Assembly: GCA_030267565.1 (NCBI GenBank)
Contig: BRXU01000005.1
Location: 846,001 to 910,000 of the forward strand
Length of the DNA stretch: 64,000 bases
Reading direction: 5' to 3'
From: Pleodorina starrii
Lineage: Eukaryota; Chlorophyta; Chlorophyceae; Chlamydomonadales; Volvocaceae
Below are positions 34,101 through 45,300 of the stretch, piece after piece. The translations under genes and the position numbers were made by a program. The notes under the pieces are model-generated. The model saw only the letters and a program-made list of their open reading frames with translations. It made no database searches and was not told the origin of the DNA. How positions within the stretch are numbered: position 1 is the stretch's first letter; each line of letters opens with the position of its first letter.

Positions 34101-35203
34101 TCTGCCTGCCGCCCCGCTACCCTGCGGATCAGCTGCCCTGCTGCCATCCGGCCCTCCAACCTACAACGCTGCGATGTACGTACAGTATGCCTTTGTTTGC
34201 TGTTCTGTCCGTTACCTTGATGGGCCACACGTAGTCGAACTTCTGCTCCTTGAAGCTCCACGCCACCCACACGCACAGCACCAAGTTCACCGCCAGCAGT
34301 CCAGCGAAGCTGAACAGGGCTGCCATGTACCAGTGGAAGCCCTGCGAGCACCCGTGCGCATGAGCGTGTGCGAGCTCGTTGGGGGCAGAGGGAAACAGCC
34401 AGCCCCAAAAGGGCTCCGTTGGAGAACAGCCCGCTAGGTGGCTGGGAGGCTGCTGAATTCGGGGCTACCCCGCAGAAGACAGGCCGGCACACAGCATCTT
34501 GAGAATCCTAAAACGTTGGGAGCTCCGTCGCCCTTAAGAGGGGACGGGCACGTGAACGAAAGCTGGGGCCTGGGGTTGCGTGTGACCTTCCTCCGTAGCG
34601 GCGACGGGGTGGCTGTATTATGGTATGGGGTCGCGTCAGGGCAGCCGCGCACCCGGCAAGCGACCCGGCAAGACCGGCTGACCGGCACCCAGCATACCGG
34701 CGCGAAACGGCCGCCGCGCCGCGCCGAGCCGCGCTGCACGTGCAGTTTTTCGTTGCTGCTTACGGCATGTACCTGTACGTACCACGTCTTTGAACCATCT
34801 GAAACTCAACACCGAAATGCACTTCCACAGGGTGCCCTTCGGGTCGATGTCCCATCCGAACTCCGGCGTCACGATGGTCGTGAAGACCTGCCATGCCGTA
34901 ACAAAGTACTGCAAGGTGCGGCAGTACGTCAGGCGGCAAGCGCAGGGCGGCGGGGACGCGGAGCCAGATCAGCTTGAGGCCAGCAAGAAATGAAGTGGAG
35001 GTGAACCCGCACAGCCCTGCACGCACGCACGCCCTGACAGCCCGTCCTCCGCCAGCACCGCCGGCCTTCCTGCTGGCCCCATCAATAACCACTCCTCCGT
35101 CCGTAGATACCTTCAATATGATCCAGTGGTACTGCACTCGCTGGTTGTCTTTCTCATGGAGCGTGAAGAGGACCCCAAACACGCCGGCCTCCAGCGATGA
35201 CGT
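11272..35203 (-). CDS. TmcB/TmcC-like multi-pass membrane PAS protein (53 exons, 5' end unresolved)
   Basis: Fifty-three exons on the minus strand join with consistent splice phase into one frame of about 2,810 residues ending at the TAA at 11,272. The order is N-terminal membrane module, TPR-like helices, PAS-rich region, low-complexity linker, and second membrane module; exon coordinates are in the module entries. The family is named after the Dictyostelium tiny macrocysts proteins and is large in volvocine algae. Diagnostic phrases recalled for the family recur in order: VWPIK, DVEVAARCARVW, LFPDSAFV, DPWSAS, NVTALMPP, YKRGRRYRKLIKLM, QLPAELD. The likely role is a membrane sensor, but no ligand is known and no kinase or cyclase domain follows. 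The first exon is open upstream to a Met at 35,419, so the start may lie there or in an unseen exon. The gene is paralogous to the one at 57-64 kb. Confidence 0.82.
19276..22309 (-). other. Large gene, module 4: low-complexity linker (exons 30-33)
   Basis: Exons: 21,385-22,309; 20,917-21,080; 19,594-20,509; 19,276-19,358. They code about 660 residues. Exon 30 is Ala/Gly/Ser/Pro-rich. Exon 31 is Gly-rich. Exon 32 has an acidic stretch, then roughly 160 residues built of Gln, His, Tyr, Gly, Asn and Pro with repeated QYGNQHPH-like words, and ends in another acidic Asp/Ser run. Exon 33 restores the conserved block DYKRGRRYRKLIKLMNSPQ just before the next membrane helix, which fixes the frame. The exon 30 donor (AAAG|GTGGGC) and exon 31 acceptor were chosen to keep phase. 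Confidence 0.7.
22639..28484 (-). other. Large gene, module 3: PAS and PAS-like region (exons 17-29)
   Basis: Exons: 28,371-28,484; 27,955-28,140; 27,612-27,735; 27,267-27,428; 27,002-27,123; 26,259-26,452; 25,789-25,881; 25,177-25,364; 24,959-25,100; 24,074-24,315; 23,465-23,600; 23,119-23,212; 22,639-22,868. The best PAS domain is at about residues 570-700: ILVVNAFGDIQVANRKLHDM, FGYEKGDLDGKNVTALMPP, HPVLGIHRERVALTVHLAVS, GEDSVFIGILE. Weaker repeats of the same fold follow: LWVTPEGVIVCCDPGFVTCF with GYHPDDVIGMHLDKLL; RMRVSLNGVVQE with GLFGFPVDELLG; and FEIDGVGRISGV with GLLFGLPQEDIVG. PAS domains bind small ligands, haem or flavin, or mediate contacts. No flavin-binding LOV signature (GRNCRFLQ) is present. 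Confidence 0.78.
23711..24060. repeat. Dispersed intronic repeat shared with the window start
   Basis: This stretch fills most of the intron between exons 26 and 27 of the large gene and recurs at 4-360. Both copies abut the same exon end, so it may be ordinary intron duplicated with the exon and not an independent mobile element. No inverted termini or coding capacity are seen. Confidence 0.7.
28800..31223 (-). other. Large gene, module 2: TmcB-type TPR-like helices (exons 10-16)
   Basis: Exons: 31,073-31,223; 30,651-30,755; 30,270-30,391; 29,879-29,956; 29,491-29,569; 29,189-29,301; 28,800-28,870. They code about residues 327-566. Helical-repeat signatures are clear: DVEVAARCARVWTD, AGVALFPDSAFVALVYANF, SPGLMCRFMLFVRHQQ, YRVAMELYNNSPRLVRLYA followed by FLETIKQDPWSAS, and YYASAERLEENKDYNGQGP. 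In this family the segment is cytoplasmic and links the first membrane block to the PAS region. All seven junctions keep frame. Confidence 0.8.
31456..35203 (-). other. Large gene, module 1: N-terminal membrane region (exons 1-9)
   Basis: Exons: 35,111-35,203; 34,783-34,908; 34,216-34,341; 33,583-33,648; 33,241-33,310; 32,749-32,843; 32,331-32,408; 31,993-32,094; 31,456-31,679. They code about 327 residues with several hydrophobic segments: FSFAGLLAVNLVLCVWVAW, VVRYFAYVFLQVFDM, GLLLVVFVVIALLFN, ASIAYMLLAAWLVWEY and a long pair in exon 9. Between segments lie GWDIDPKG and the Cys-containing ISCNYSAHGQMHLQMD, both typical positions for this family. The start codon is not established. Exon 9 is ended at TTCAG|GTGCGC because only that donor keeps exon 10 in frame. 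Confidence 0.75.
33088..33113. repeat. Interstitial telomere-like tract (CCCTAAAA)
   Basis: Two full CCCTAAAA units plus a degenerate third lie in the intron between exons 5 and 6. On the other strand this is TTTTAGGG, the telomere unit of Chlamydomonas. Confidence 0.75.
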
Positions 35204-35419
35204 CTGCGGGGTGGAAAGCGGAGGAAGGAAGATCAGCGGCACCATCAGCGCACGAGTACGCATGAACGAACCTGCGTGTAGGGTGCCGGCAGGCAGGGGC
35301 CTTCCGTTGGCGCATCGCAGCCTTCGTAGCATCGCAGGTGCTTCCCTCGTGGTACCGCATGCACCGCGAGCGACGCCTCTGTCGGCGACGGCTCGCGCGC
35401 TGGATGCAAGTCGCCCCAT

Positions 35420-38330
35420 GGTGGGTAATCAAGAAAGATACCGCAGCGAAGGGGCATGGTGGGACAACCGTGCGGAAGGCTCGCTGAGGCGCCCGTGCGC
35501 GTGTGCCACATATAGGGCAAGAAAGCGGCGCTGGTCGCCGGCGGAGGCGCGGTGTTGGCGGTTGGGAAAGGAAAGCGGTTACAGGGAAAACGTGAAAGAT
35601 GTTTGCCTGAGTGCAGGACCGCGGCCCCAGTGCACAGGCTTGCGGTGCTTGATGCGGCCCTGCATCGGCCCGCACACCCGGTCCCAGCCGCCTTCGCTAA
35701 CGCCCACGTAGTGTCGAGACGCACGGGACAGGGAAAGCGGTGTTTCGGCCGACGCCATAAGAATGGGTCATGTATGCGGGGATCAAGGGGGATGCGTGAT
35801 TGAGGCATCGTGGTATGTGAGGACCCCAGGGCGAGCAGCTTTTTGACCAGGCACGTGCCTAGCGGAGCGATTACGACACTCCGTACTTCTCGTACTAACT
35901 GCAAAGTAAAATCGTCATCAGCGCCTACCGTAATATTATCTTTCTGATATCCATTCGCACAAGAGGTGGTTAGCTAGGCAATTTCGCCCAGTGCAATGCG
36001 TTGTTGATGTGGCATTCGCAGCGTACTCCACTACATGGCTGGGCTGTGTGTTTGAAACCAGATAGGCAGCATCTAGGGGTCAACTTGGCTTCGCATTTAT
36101 TATCTAAATCAAAGAAACGGAAAGTGCCGCCCAAACCGCCGCTACGGCACGTGCGGGTCCCCATAGCCCTAACCCTTCCCAACCAAACCCTGCCAAACCT
36201 GAAGCAAGTCATCTTGTTCGGGATCTTGATTTAGGATTCCCGACCTGCATATACGCAAAAGGGATTGTGAACGAGCAGTCACAACTGCCTTTTGCGCCCG
36301 GGTTGGCTAGTGTCAAGGAAAATTGGCTGCAGTGGTGGTCGGCTGGTCGCGTCACTATGTCAACTCCGTTTATTTCATATGTAAAGTTGGGCCAGCAGCA
36401 AAAGTTACGACCACTGAAATGTCAGTTTCGCTCAACCCCTGCAAAGCACTTACTTGAGGGCTACTTCATGAAAGCTAGAAGCGGCGCCACTACTCGCAGT
36501 GGACTCAGCTCGTTGCAATGTCATAAGGGAAGCTCAGAGCGCAGCCCGGGTCGACCGGCCGCTTCTATCTCCACTCCTCCAGGTAGAAAGTTCAACGCTG
36601 CCGCAATGGTTTTGTCAATATGAAATGAAGCGAATTCAGCTGCAAGGAGTTCTTCACATCTGAGCACCGCGGCAGAAGTGGGGTAAGGGCTCACGCGTGC
36701 TTACGGCACGCCCAGGGTAGCATAAGCCATCCTATGACTCCCAAATCAAACGCCATCATCATTCTCCATGTTGCGGGCAGCCCAGCAGGTAAACAGCGGC
36801 GTCCAGAACTGGTAAAGGTACGGCGAATATAATACCTCGGGCTGTTTAGGACGATCCTTTAGGACGACCTTGTGTAGAGGCAAAAACTTGAAAAAGTAAC
36901 AATTGTGTAAAAAGTTATGCCACCTGCCCAAACTTACGAAATGAGACTTTGCGCGTTTGCTCAAAAGTAAGACTACGATCGGGTGTCACGGTCGATCGTG
37001 GCATTGAAGCCTAACAACGCATGAGGGAATCGCCTGCATTGTAGTTCTATTACAATTTGTAGTTCCCAACACGGTTTTAAGTACCGTGTTGAAATCAGGC
37101 ATCTAAAGTTCGCAAGAACTGCGCGTATCGGGCTTGCATAAGTAGTTCTGGGCAAACACGAGCAAGTTGATAGGAGCAATTTTCTTACCTGATATTCGTG
37201 TTCCCGTACGCGCAATGAAGAGCAGTACCGCGGTCACTGCTGGCTAGCTCTTACCTCAAGTGCACGCCTTCATCCTGCTTAGAAATAATGGGGCTCGCGG
37301 TCATTCGCCTTTTTGCATGATAAATGATAATTGCAACTCTGCTAGACTCAAGCGACGCCTATCCGCTTTCGCAGGCAACTTTTGCAGGCAGCCCAACGTC
37401 CCGGACGCGAAAGGGCTCCGTTCCTTACCCTAGGAGCCCGAAATGATGTCATTGACCGGGAACAAAGACCCTCTAAATAAACCCTGTTAAGGATGAATCC
37501 TGCCAAGACTCCCTGGGTTGGAAATCAAGGAGGCAACGGGTGCGACAGCGGGGGCAGCGACTGGAGTAGCGGCTGGCGTTGTGCGAAGCGCAAGCACGGA
37601 TGGTGTCGTATGGATATGGTCGATGGCGACTGATGTACCGCTGCCGCCGCTGCCTTGGCTGGGCGGCGGTGGCCGCCCCGGCCAACTATCGGATGTGGTC
37701 CTCAGCGAATCCGCAGGCACCCGTGTTGCCCAGTGGGTCGTGTACGGCTGCGTCCGTTGCTTAGCAGTGCGTTTAAGGCCCGGCGGGCGCCGCGGCAGCA
37801 GCTTGCGGGCGCAGGGCTCATGCCCCTCGCACGGCGTGCAGCCACGTTTTATGGATACCGTAGCCCACGGTATGGTATGGCTGCGCAGGGTCGGGTACCC
37901 CTGGCGTGGTGCCGTCATGCGCACTGCCCAGTCCTGCAGCAACTCCCGTCGGCTCCGTCCCACTCGTGAGCAGGGTAGGGTTAGCAGCTAGACCTGGGCA
38001 CTAGGTCCCAGGTGGGATGCGTCTTTTACAAGGAGAGGCCTCACGTCCCCACGGGGCCTTCCTCCTGCAGACCATCAACCCTCTCTTTACCAGCGGCAAG
38101 GGGTCTCAGATAGGTGGTCAGCAGATAGCTAGGTGCTGAGGCCCAAGGCTTTCCACTCGGTGGTGATAAAAAAGAAGGAACAGCAGCTTAGTGCTGGGGG
38201 CAGTGGTGCACATCTCGTGGCTGGATGAAGACGGAGACGGTGTGAGGGCGGAGCATTGCGTCAGATTGCGTGGTGAGGATGGAGAGGGAATGTGGGCATT
38301 TATGCGTTAAAGCGGGTCTGAGGGGAGGGA
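35420..38330. other. Intergenic, partly AT-richer, no recognisable gene
   Basis: This lies upstream of the large gene and should contain its promoter and possibly its first exon, but I can identify neither. The part from about 36,000 to 37,400 is visibly lower in GC than its surroundings. Open frames of 118 codons (plus, 36,267-36,623) and 72 codons (minus, 36,746-36,964) carry no motif I know. Confidence 0.5.
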
Positions 38331-38425
38331 CGGACACGGAACAGAACAGAGGGATGGGATGGACGGACACGGAACAGAAAAAAACAGAGGGATGGGATGG
38401 ACGGAACAGAACAGAACAGAGGCAA
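38331..38425. repeat. Short tandem repeat of GGGATGGGATGGACGGACAC type
   Basis: Two to three imperfect copies of GGACGGACACGGAACAGAA and GGGATGGGATGGAC words lie side by side. Confidence 0.7.
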
Positions 38426-39335
38426 GCGTATGTGTAGGTCACGGGCCTGGAGGACGGGAATGGAATGGATCCCCTAGGTTGTCGGATGGAATGCGGTATC
38501 GGTTAGCGGGAGTGGTAAGCAGGCGGGGGCTCACGGGAGCAGAGGGACGGCGTCGGAGGCGAGAAGAGTGAGGCCTGTCTTCACATGCTGAGAACCAGTC
38601 ACCTCCCCACCCTTGGGCACCGGTATTGGGCGATTAGCCCCGGTGAGCCTGTCTAGGTCAGGGTTCAAATTGCGTGCGGCAGGTTATCACCAAAGAAAAA
38701 CGCGAACGAAACGAAATGAGGCAGTACGCATGCATCTTTAATCTTTTAAGATTTTGAGACGTATCAATCCTGAGCGCTGTACATACAACTTGCGACCGTG
38801 CTTCGACACGCCCCGATGGAAGCTACGAAGGCGGAAGTTAGAAACGTCCTGTTTGGCGCATTTTCCGTACTACCGTTTGTTGTACGTTTAGGGCAAGTTT
38901 CAAACGAACATCATCTCTTCATTTACGCTTGAAACGCGTCTGAGGAAAGTGCTCTGGTAATGCCCTGGTTGAATGCCGGTGTCGCCAGCGACTCCTGATC
39001 ACCGCCCGGTCCTGGGCAACCGTTAGAGCAGTCAGCTCTCAGCTGTGTCTACAGCGTAAGCAGTGGGCAGGAAATGACGGCGCCGAAGGTCAGGGTTGTC
39101 CAGCCCCGCCCCCAAGCTTACCTGTCCCGGCCCCCTCAATCCAAAAATTCAACCTTTGTTCCTGAAATCAAAATAAATTGGTTGGCGGAGGGCTTGAGCC
39201 AAATGCAGTTGAGGCAGGTGTGGCAGCGGTTTGAAGTTGGGGTGAGAAGCGAAGGTAGCTGGCTTAACTGGTGGGGATGACGAGGCGGTGTGGTTGTTAC
39301 AGTGGGAAACTCGAGAAGCGAAGAGCCAACGGACC

Positions 39336-42300
39336 GGGATCCGTTCGGGGTTGTTCGGGGTCGTTCGGGATCCGTTCAGGGTCGTTCGGGGTCGTTCGGG
39401 ATCCGTTCGGGGTCGTTCGGGATCCGTTCGGGGTCGTTCGGGATCGGTTCGGGGTCGTTCGGGATCCGTTCGGGATCTGTTCGGGGTCGTCCGGGATCCG
39501 TTCGGGGTCGTTCAGGATTCGTTCGGGGTCGTTCGGGATCTGTTCGGGGTCGTTCGGGATCCGTTCAGGGTTGTTCGGGGTCGTTCGGGGTCGTTCGGGA
39601 TCCGTTCAGGGTCCGTTCGGGATCCGTTCGGGGTCGTTCGGGATCCGTTCGGGGTCGTTCGGGATCCGTTCAGGGTCGTTCGGGATCCGTTCGGGGTCGT
39701 TCGGGGTCGTTCGGGATCCGTTCGGGGTCGTTCGGGATCTGTTCGGGGTCGTTCGGGGTCGTTCGGGATCCGTTCAGGGTTGTTCGGGGTCGTTCGGGGT
39801 CGTTCGGGATCCGTTCAGGGTCCGTTCGGGATCCGTTCGGGGTCGTTCGGGATCCGTTCGGGGTCGTTCGGGATCCGTTCGGGATCTGTTCGGGGTCGTC
39901 CGGGATCCGTTCGGGGTCGTTCAGGATTCGTTCGGGGTCGTTCGGGATCTGTTCGGGGTCGTTCGGGGTCGTTCGGGATCCGTTCGGGGTCGTTCAGGGT
40001 CGTTCGGGATCCGTTCGGGGTCGTTCGGGGTCGTTCGGGATCCGTTCGGGGTTGTTCGGGATCCGTTCAGGGTTGTTCAAGATCCGTTCGGGGTCGTTCA
40101 GGGTCGTTCGTGGTCTGTTCGGGGACGTTCGGGGTCGTTCGGTATCCGTTCGGGGTTGTTCGGGATCCGTTCGGGGTCGTTCGGTATCCGTTCGGGGTTG
40201 TTCGGTACCGTTCGGGGTCGTTCGGGGTCGTTCGGGATCCGTTCGGGGTCATTCGGGGTCGTTCGGGATCCGTTCGGGGTCGTTCAGGATTCGTTCGGGG
40301 TCGTTCGGGATCTGTTCGGGGTCGTTCGGGGTCGTTCGGGATCCGTTCGGGGTCGTTCAGGATTCGTTCGGGGTCGTTCGGGATCTGTTCGGGGTCGTTC
40401 GGGGTCGTTCGGGATCCGTTCGGGGTCGTTCAGGGTCGTTCGGGATCCGTTCGGGGTCGTTCGGGGTCGTTCGGGATCCGTTCGGGGTTGTTCGGGATCC
40501 GTTCAGGGTTGTTCAAGATCCGTTCGGGGTCGTTCAGGGTCGTTCGTGGTCTGTTCGGGGACGTTCGGGGTCGTTCGGGATCCGTTCGGGGTTGTTCGGG
40601 ATCCGTTCGGGGTCGTTCGGTATCCGTTCGGGGTTGTTCGGTACCGTTCGGGGTCGTTCGGGGTCGTTCGGGATCCGTTCGGGGTCATTCGGGGTCGTTC
40701 GGGATCCGTTCGGGGTCGTTCGGGATTCGTTCGGGGTCGTTCGGGATCTGTTCGGGGTCGTTCGGGGTCGTTCGGGATCCGTTCGGGGTCGTTCAGGGTC
40801 GTTCGGGATCCGTTCGGGGTCGTTCGGGGTCGTTCGGGATCCGTTCGGGGTTGTTCGGGATCCGTTCAGGGTTGTTCAAGATCCGTTCGGGGTCGTTCAG
40901 GGTCGTTCGTGGTCTGTTCGGGGACGTTCGGGGTCGTTCGGGATCCGTTCGGGGTTGTTCGGGATCCGTTCGGGGTCGTTCGGTATCCGTTCGGGGTTGT
41001 TCGGTACCGTTCGGGGTCGTTCGGGGTCGTTCGGGATCCGTTCGGGGTCATTCGGGGTCGTTCGGGATCCGTTCGGGGTCGTTCGGGATCCGTTCGGGGT
41101 TGTTCGGGGTCGTTCGGGATCCGTTCGGGGTTGTTCGGGATCCGTTCGGGGTCGTTCGGTATCCGTTCGGGGTCGTTCGGTACCGTTTGGGGTCGTTCGT
41201 GGTCTGTTCGGGGTCGTTCAGGGCCGTTCGGGGTCGTTCGAAATCCGTTCGGGGTCGTTCGGAGTCGTTCGGGATCCGTTCGGGGTCGTTCGGGGTCGTT
41301 CGGGATCCGTTCGGGGTCGTTCGGGGTCCGTTCGGGGTCGTTCGGGGTCCGTTCGGGGTCGTTCAGGGCCGTTCGGAGTCGTTCGGGATCCGTTCGGGGT
41401 CGTTCGGGGACCGTTCGGGGTCGTTCGGGGTCGTTCGGGGTCGTTCGGGATCTGTTCGGGGTCGTTCGGGGTCGTTCGGGATCCGTTCAGGGTTGTTCGG
41501 GGTCGTTCGGGGTCGTTCAGGGTCGTTCGGGATCCGTTCGGGGTCGTTCGGGGTCGTTCGGGATCCGTTCGGGGTCGTTCGGGGTCGTTCGGGATCCGTT
41601 CGGGGTTGTTCGGGATCCGTTCAGGGTTGTTCAAGATCCGTTCGGGGTCGTTCATGGTCGTTCGTGGTCTGTTCGGGGTCGTTCGGGGTCGTTCGGGATC
41701 CGTTCGGGGTTGTTCGGGATCCGTTCAGGGTTGTTCGGGGTCGTTCGGGGTCGTTCAGGGTCGTTCGGGATCCGTTCGGGGTCGTTCGGGGTCGTTCGGG
41801 ATCCGTTCGGGGTTGTTCGGGATCCGTTCGGGGTCGTTCAGGGTCGTTCGGGATCCGTTCGGGGTCGTTCGGGGTCGTTCGTGGTCTGTTCGGGGTCGTT
41901 CGGGGTCGTTCGGGATCCGTTCGGGGTTGTTCGGGATCCGTTCAGGGTTGTTCGGGGTCGTTCGGGGTCGTTCAGGGTCGTTCGGGATCCGTTCGGGGTC
42001 GTTCGGGGTCGTTCGGGATCCGTTCGGGGTTGTTCGGGATCCGTTCGGGGTCGTTCAGGGTCGTTCGGGATCCGTTCGGGGTCGTTCGGGGTCGTTCGGG
42101 ATCCGTTCGGGGTTGTTCGGGATCCGTTCAGGGTTGTTCAAGATCCGTTCGGGGTCGATCAGGGTCGTTCGAGGTCTGTTCGGGGTCGTTCGGGGTCGTT
42201 CGGGATCCGTTCGGGGTTGTTCGGGATCCGTTCGGGGTCGTTCGGTATCCGTTCGGGGTTGTTCGGTACCGTTCGGGGTCGTTCGGAGTCGTTCGGGATC

Positions 42301-45300
42301 CGTTCGGGGTCATTCGGGGTCGTTCGGGATCCGTTCGGGGTCGTTCGGGATCCGTTCGGGGTTGTTCGGGGTCGTTCGGGATCCGTTCGGGGTTGTTCGG
42401 GATCCGTTCGGGGTCGTTCGGTATCCGTTCGGGGTCGTTCGGTACCGTTTGGGGTCGTTCGTGGTCTGTTCGGGGTCGTTCAGGGCCGTTCGGGGTCGTT
42501 CGAAATCCGTTCGGGGTCGTTCGGAGTCGTTCGGGATGCGTTCGGGGTCGTTCGGGATCCGTTCGGGGTCGTTCGGGGTCGTTCGGGATCCGTTCGGGGT
42601 CGTTCGGGGTCCGTTCGGGGTCGTTCGGGGTCGTTCGGGGTCCGTTCGGGGTCGTTCAGGGCCGTTCGGAGTCGTTCGGGATCCGTTCGGGGTCGTTCGG
42701 GGACCGTTCGATCGGGGTCGTTCGGGGTCGTTCGGGGTCGTTCGGGATCTGTTCGGGGTCGTTCGGGGTCGTTCGGGATCCGTTCGGGGTCGTTCAGGAT
42801 TCGTTCGGGGTCGTTCGGGATCTGTTCGGGGTCGTTCGGGGTCGTTCGGGATCCGTTCAGGGTTGTTCGGGGTCGTTCGGGGTCGTTCAGGGTCGTTCGG
42901 GATCCGTTCGGGGTCGTTCGGGGTCGTTCGGGTTCCGTTCGGGGTCGTTCGGGATCCGTTCGGGGTCGTTCGGGGTCGTTCGGGATCCGTTCGGGGTCGT
43001 TCGGGGTCGTTCGGGATCCGTTCGGGGTCGTTCGGGGTCCGTTCGGGGTCGTTCGGGGTCGTTCGGGGTCCGTTCGGGGTCGTTCAGGGCCGTTCGGAGT
43101 CGTTCGGGATCCGTTCGGGGTCGTTCGGGGACCGTTCGGGGTCGTTCGGGGTCGTTCGGGGTCGTTCGGGATCTGTTCGGGGTCGTTCGGGGTCGTTCGG
43201 GATCCGTTCAGGGTTGTTCGGGGTCGTTCGGGGTCGTTCAGGGTCGTTCGGGATCCGTTCGGGGTCGTTCGGGGTCGTTCGGGATCCGTTCGGGGTCGTT
43301 CGGGGTCGTTCGGGATCCGTTCGGGGTTGTTCGGGATCCGTTCAGGGTTGTTCAAGATCCGTTCGGGGTCGTTCAGGGTCGTTCGTGGTCTGTTCGGGGT
43401 CGTTCGGGGTCGTTCGGGATCCGTTCGGGGTTGTTCGGGATCCGTTCAGGGTTGTTCGGGGTCGTTCGGGGTCGTTCAGGGTCGTTCGGGATCCGTTCGG
43501 GGTCGTTCGGGGTCGTTCGGGATCCGTTCGGGGTTGTTCGGGATCCGTTCGGGGTCGTTCAGGGTCGTTCGGAATCCGTTCGGGGTCGTTCGGGGTCGTT
43601 CGGGATCCGTTCGGGGTTGTTCGGGATCCGTTCAGGGTTGTTCAAGATCCGTTCGGGGTCGATCAGGGTCGTTCGTGGTCTGTTCGGGGTCGTTCGGGGT
43701 CGTTCGGGATCCGTTCGGGGTTGTTCGGGATCCGTTCGGGGTCGTTCGGTATCCGTTCGGGGTTGTTCGGTACCGTTCGGGGTCGTTCGGGGTCGTTCGG
43801 GATCCGTTCGGGGTCATTCGGGGTCGTTCGGGATCCGTTCGGGGTCGTTCGGGATCCGTTCGGGGTTGTTCGGGGTCGTTAGGGATCCGTTCGGGGTTGT
43901 TCGGGATCCGTTCGGGGTCGTTCGGTATCCGTTCGGGGTCGTTCGGTACCGTTTGGGGTCGTTCGTGGTCTGTTCGGGGTCGTTCAGGGCCGTTCGGGGT
44001 CGTTCGAAATCCGTTCGGGGTCGTTCGGAGTCGTTCGGGATCCGTTCGGGGTCGTTCGGGATCCGTTCGGGGTCGTTCGGGGTCGTTCGGGATCCGTTCG
44101 GGGTCGTTCGGGGTCGTTCGGGATCCGTTCGGGGTCGTTCGGGGTCCGTTCGGGGTCGTTCGGGGTCGTTCGGGGTCCGTTCGGGGTCGTTCAGGGCCGT
44201 TCGGAGTCGTTCGGGATCCGTTCGGGGTCGTTCGGGGACCGTTCGATCGGGGTCGTTCGGGGTCGTTCGGGGTCGTTCGGGATCTGTTCAGGGTCGTTCG
44301 GGATCCGTTCGGGGTTGTTCGGTATCCGTTCGGGATCCGTTCGGGGTCGTTCGGGGTCGTTCGGGATCCGTTCGGGGTCGTTCAGGATTCGTTTGGGGTC
44401 GTTCGGGATCCGTTCGGGGTCGTTCGGGGTCGTTCGGGATCCGTTCAGGGTTGTTCGGGGTCGTTCGGGGTCGGTCAGGGTCGTTCGGGATCCGTTCGGG
44501 GGCGTTCGGGGTCGTTCGGGATCCGTTCGGGGTCGTTCGGGGTCGTTCGGGATCCGTTCGGGGTCGTTCGGGGTCCGTTCGGGGTCGTTCGGGGTCGTTC
44601 GGGGTCCGTTCGGGGTCGTTCAGGGCCGTTCGGAGTCGTTCGGGATCCGTTCGGGGTCGTTCGGGGACCGTTCGATCGGGGTCGTTCGGGGTCGTTCGGG
44701 GTCGTTCGGGATCTGTTCAGGGTCGTTCGGGATCCGTTCGGGGTTGTTCGGTATCCGTTCGGGATCCGTTCAGGGTCGTTCGGGGTCGTTCGGGATCCGT
44801 TCGGGGTCGTTCAGGATTCGTTTGGGGTCGTTCGGGATCCGTTCGGGGTCGTTCGGGGTCGTTCGGGATCCGTTCAGGGTTGTTCGGGGTCGTTCGGGGT
44901 CGTTCAGGGTCGTTCGGGATCCGTTCGGGGTCGTTCGGGGTCGTTCGGGATCCGTTCGGGGTTGTTCGGGATCCGTTCGGGGTCGTTCAGGGTCGTTCGG
45001 GATCCGTTCGGGGTCGTTCGGGGTCGTTCGGGATCCGTTCGAAGTTGTTCATTCGGGATCCGTTCAGGGTTGTTCAAGATCCGTTCGGGGTCGTTCAGGG
45101 TCGTTCGTGGTCTGTTCGGGGTCGTTCGGGGTCGTTCGGGATCCGTTCGGGGTTGTTCGGGATCCGTTCGGGGTCGTTCGGTATCCGTTCGGGGTTGTTC
45201 GGTACCGTTCGGGGTCGTTCGGGGTCGTTCGGGATCCGTTCGGGGTCATTCGGAGTCGTTCGGGATCCGTTCGGGGTCGTTCGGGATCCGTTCGGGGTTG

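Noticed and set aside
36267..36623. 118-codon plus-strand frame as a possible gene
   Set aside because: No motif, no splice partners and no recognised similarity; the length is unremarkable in this composition.
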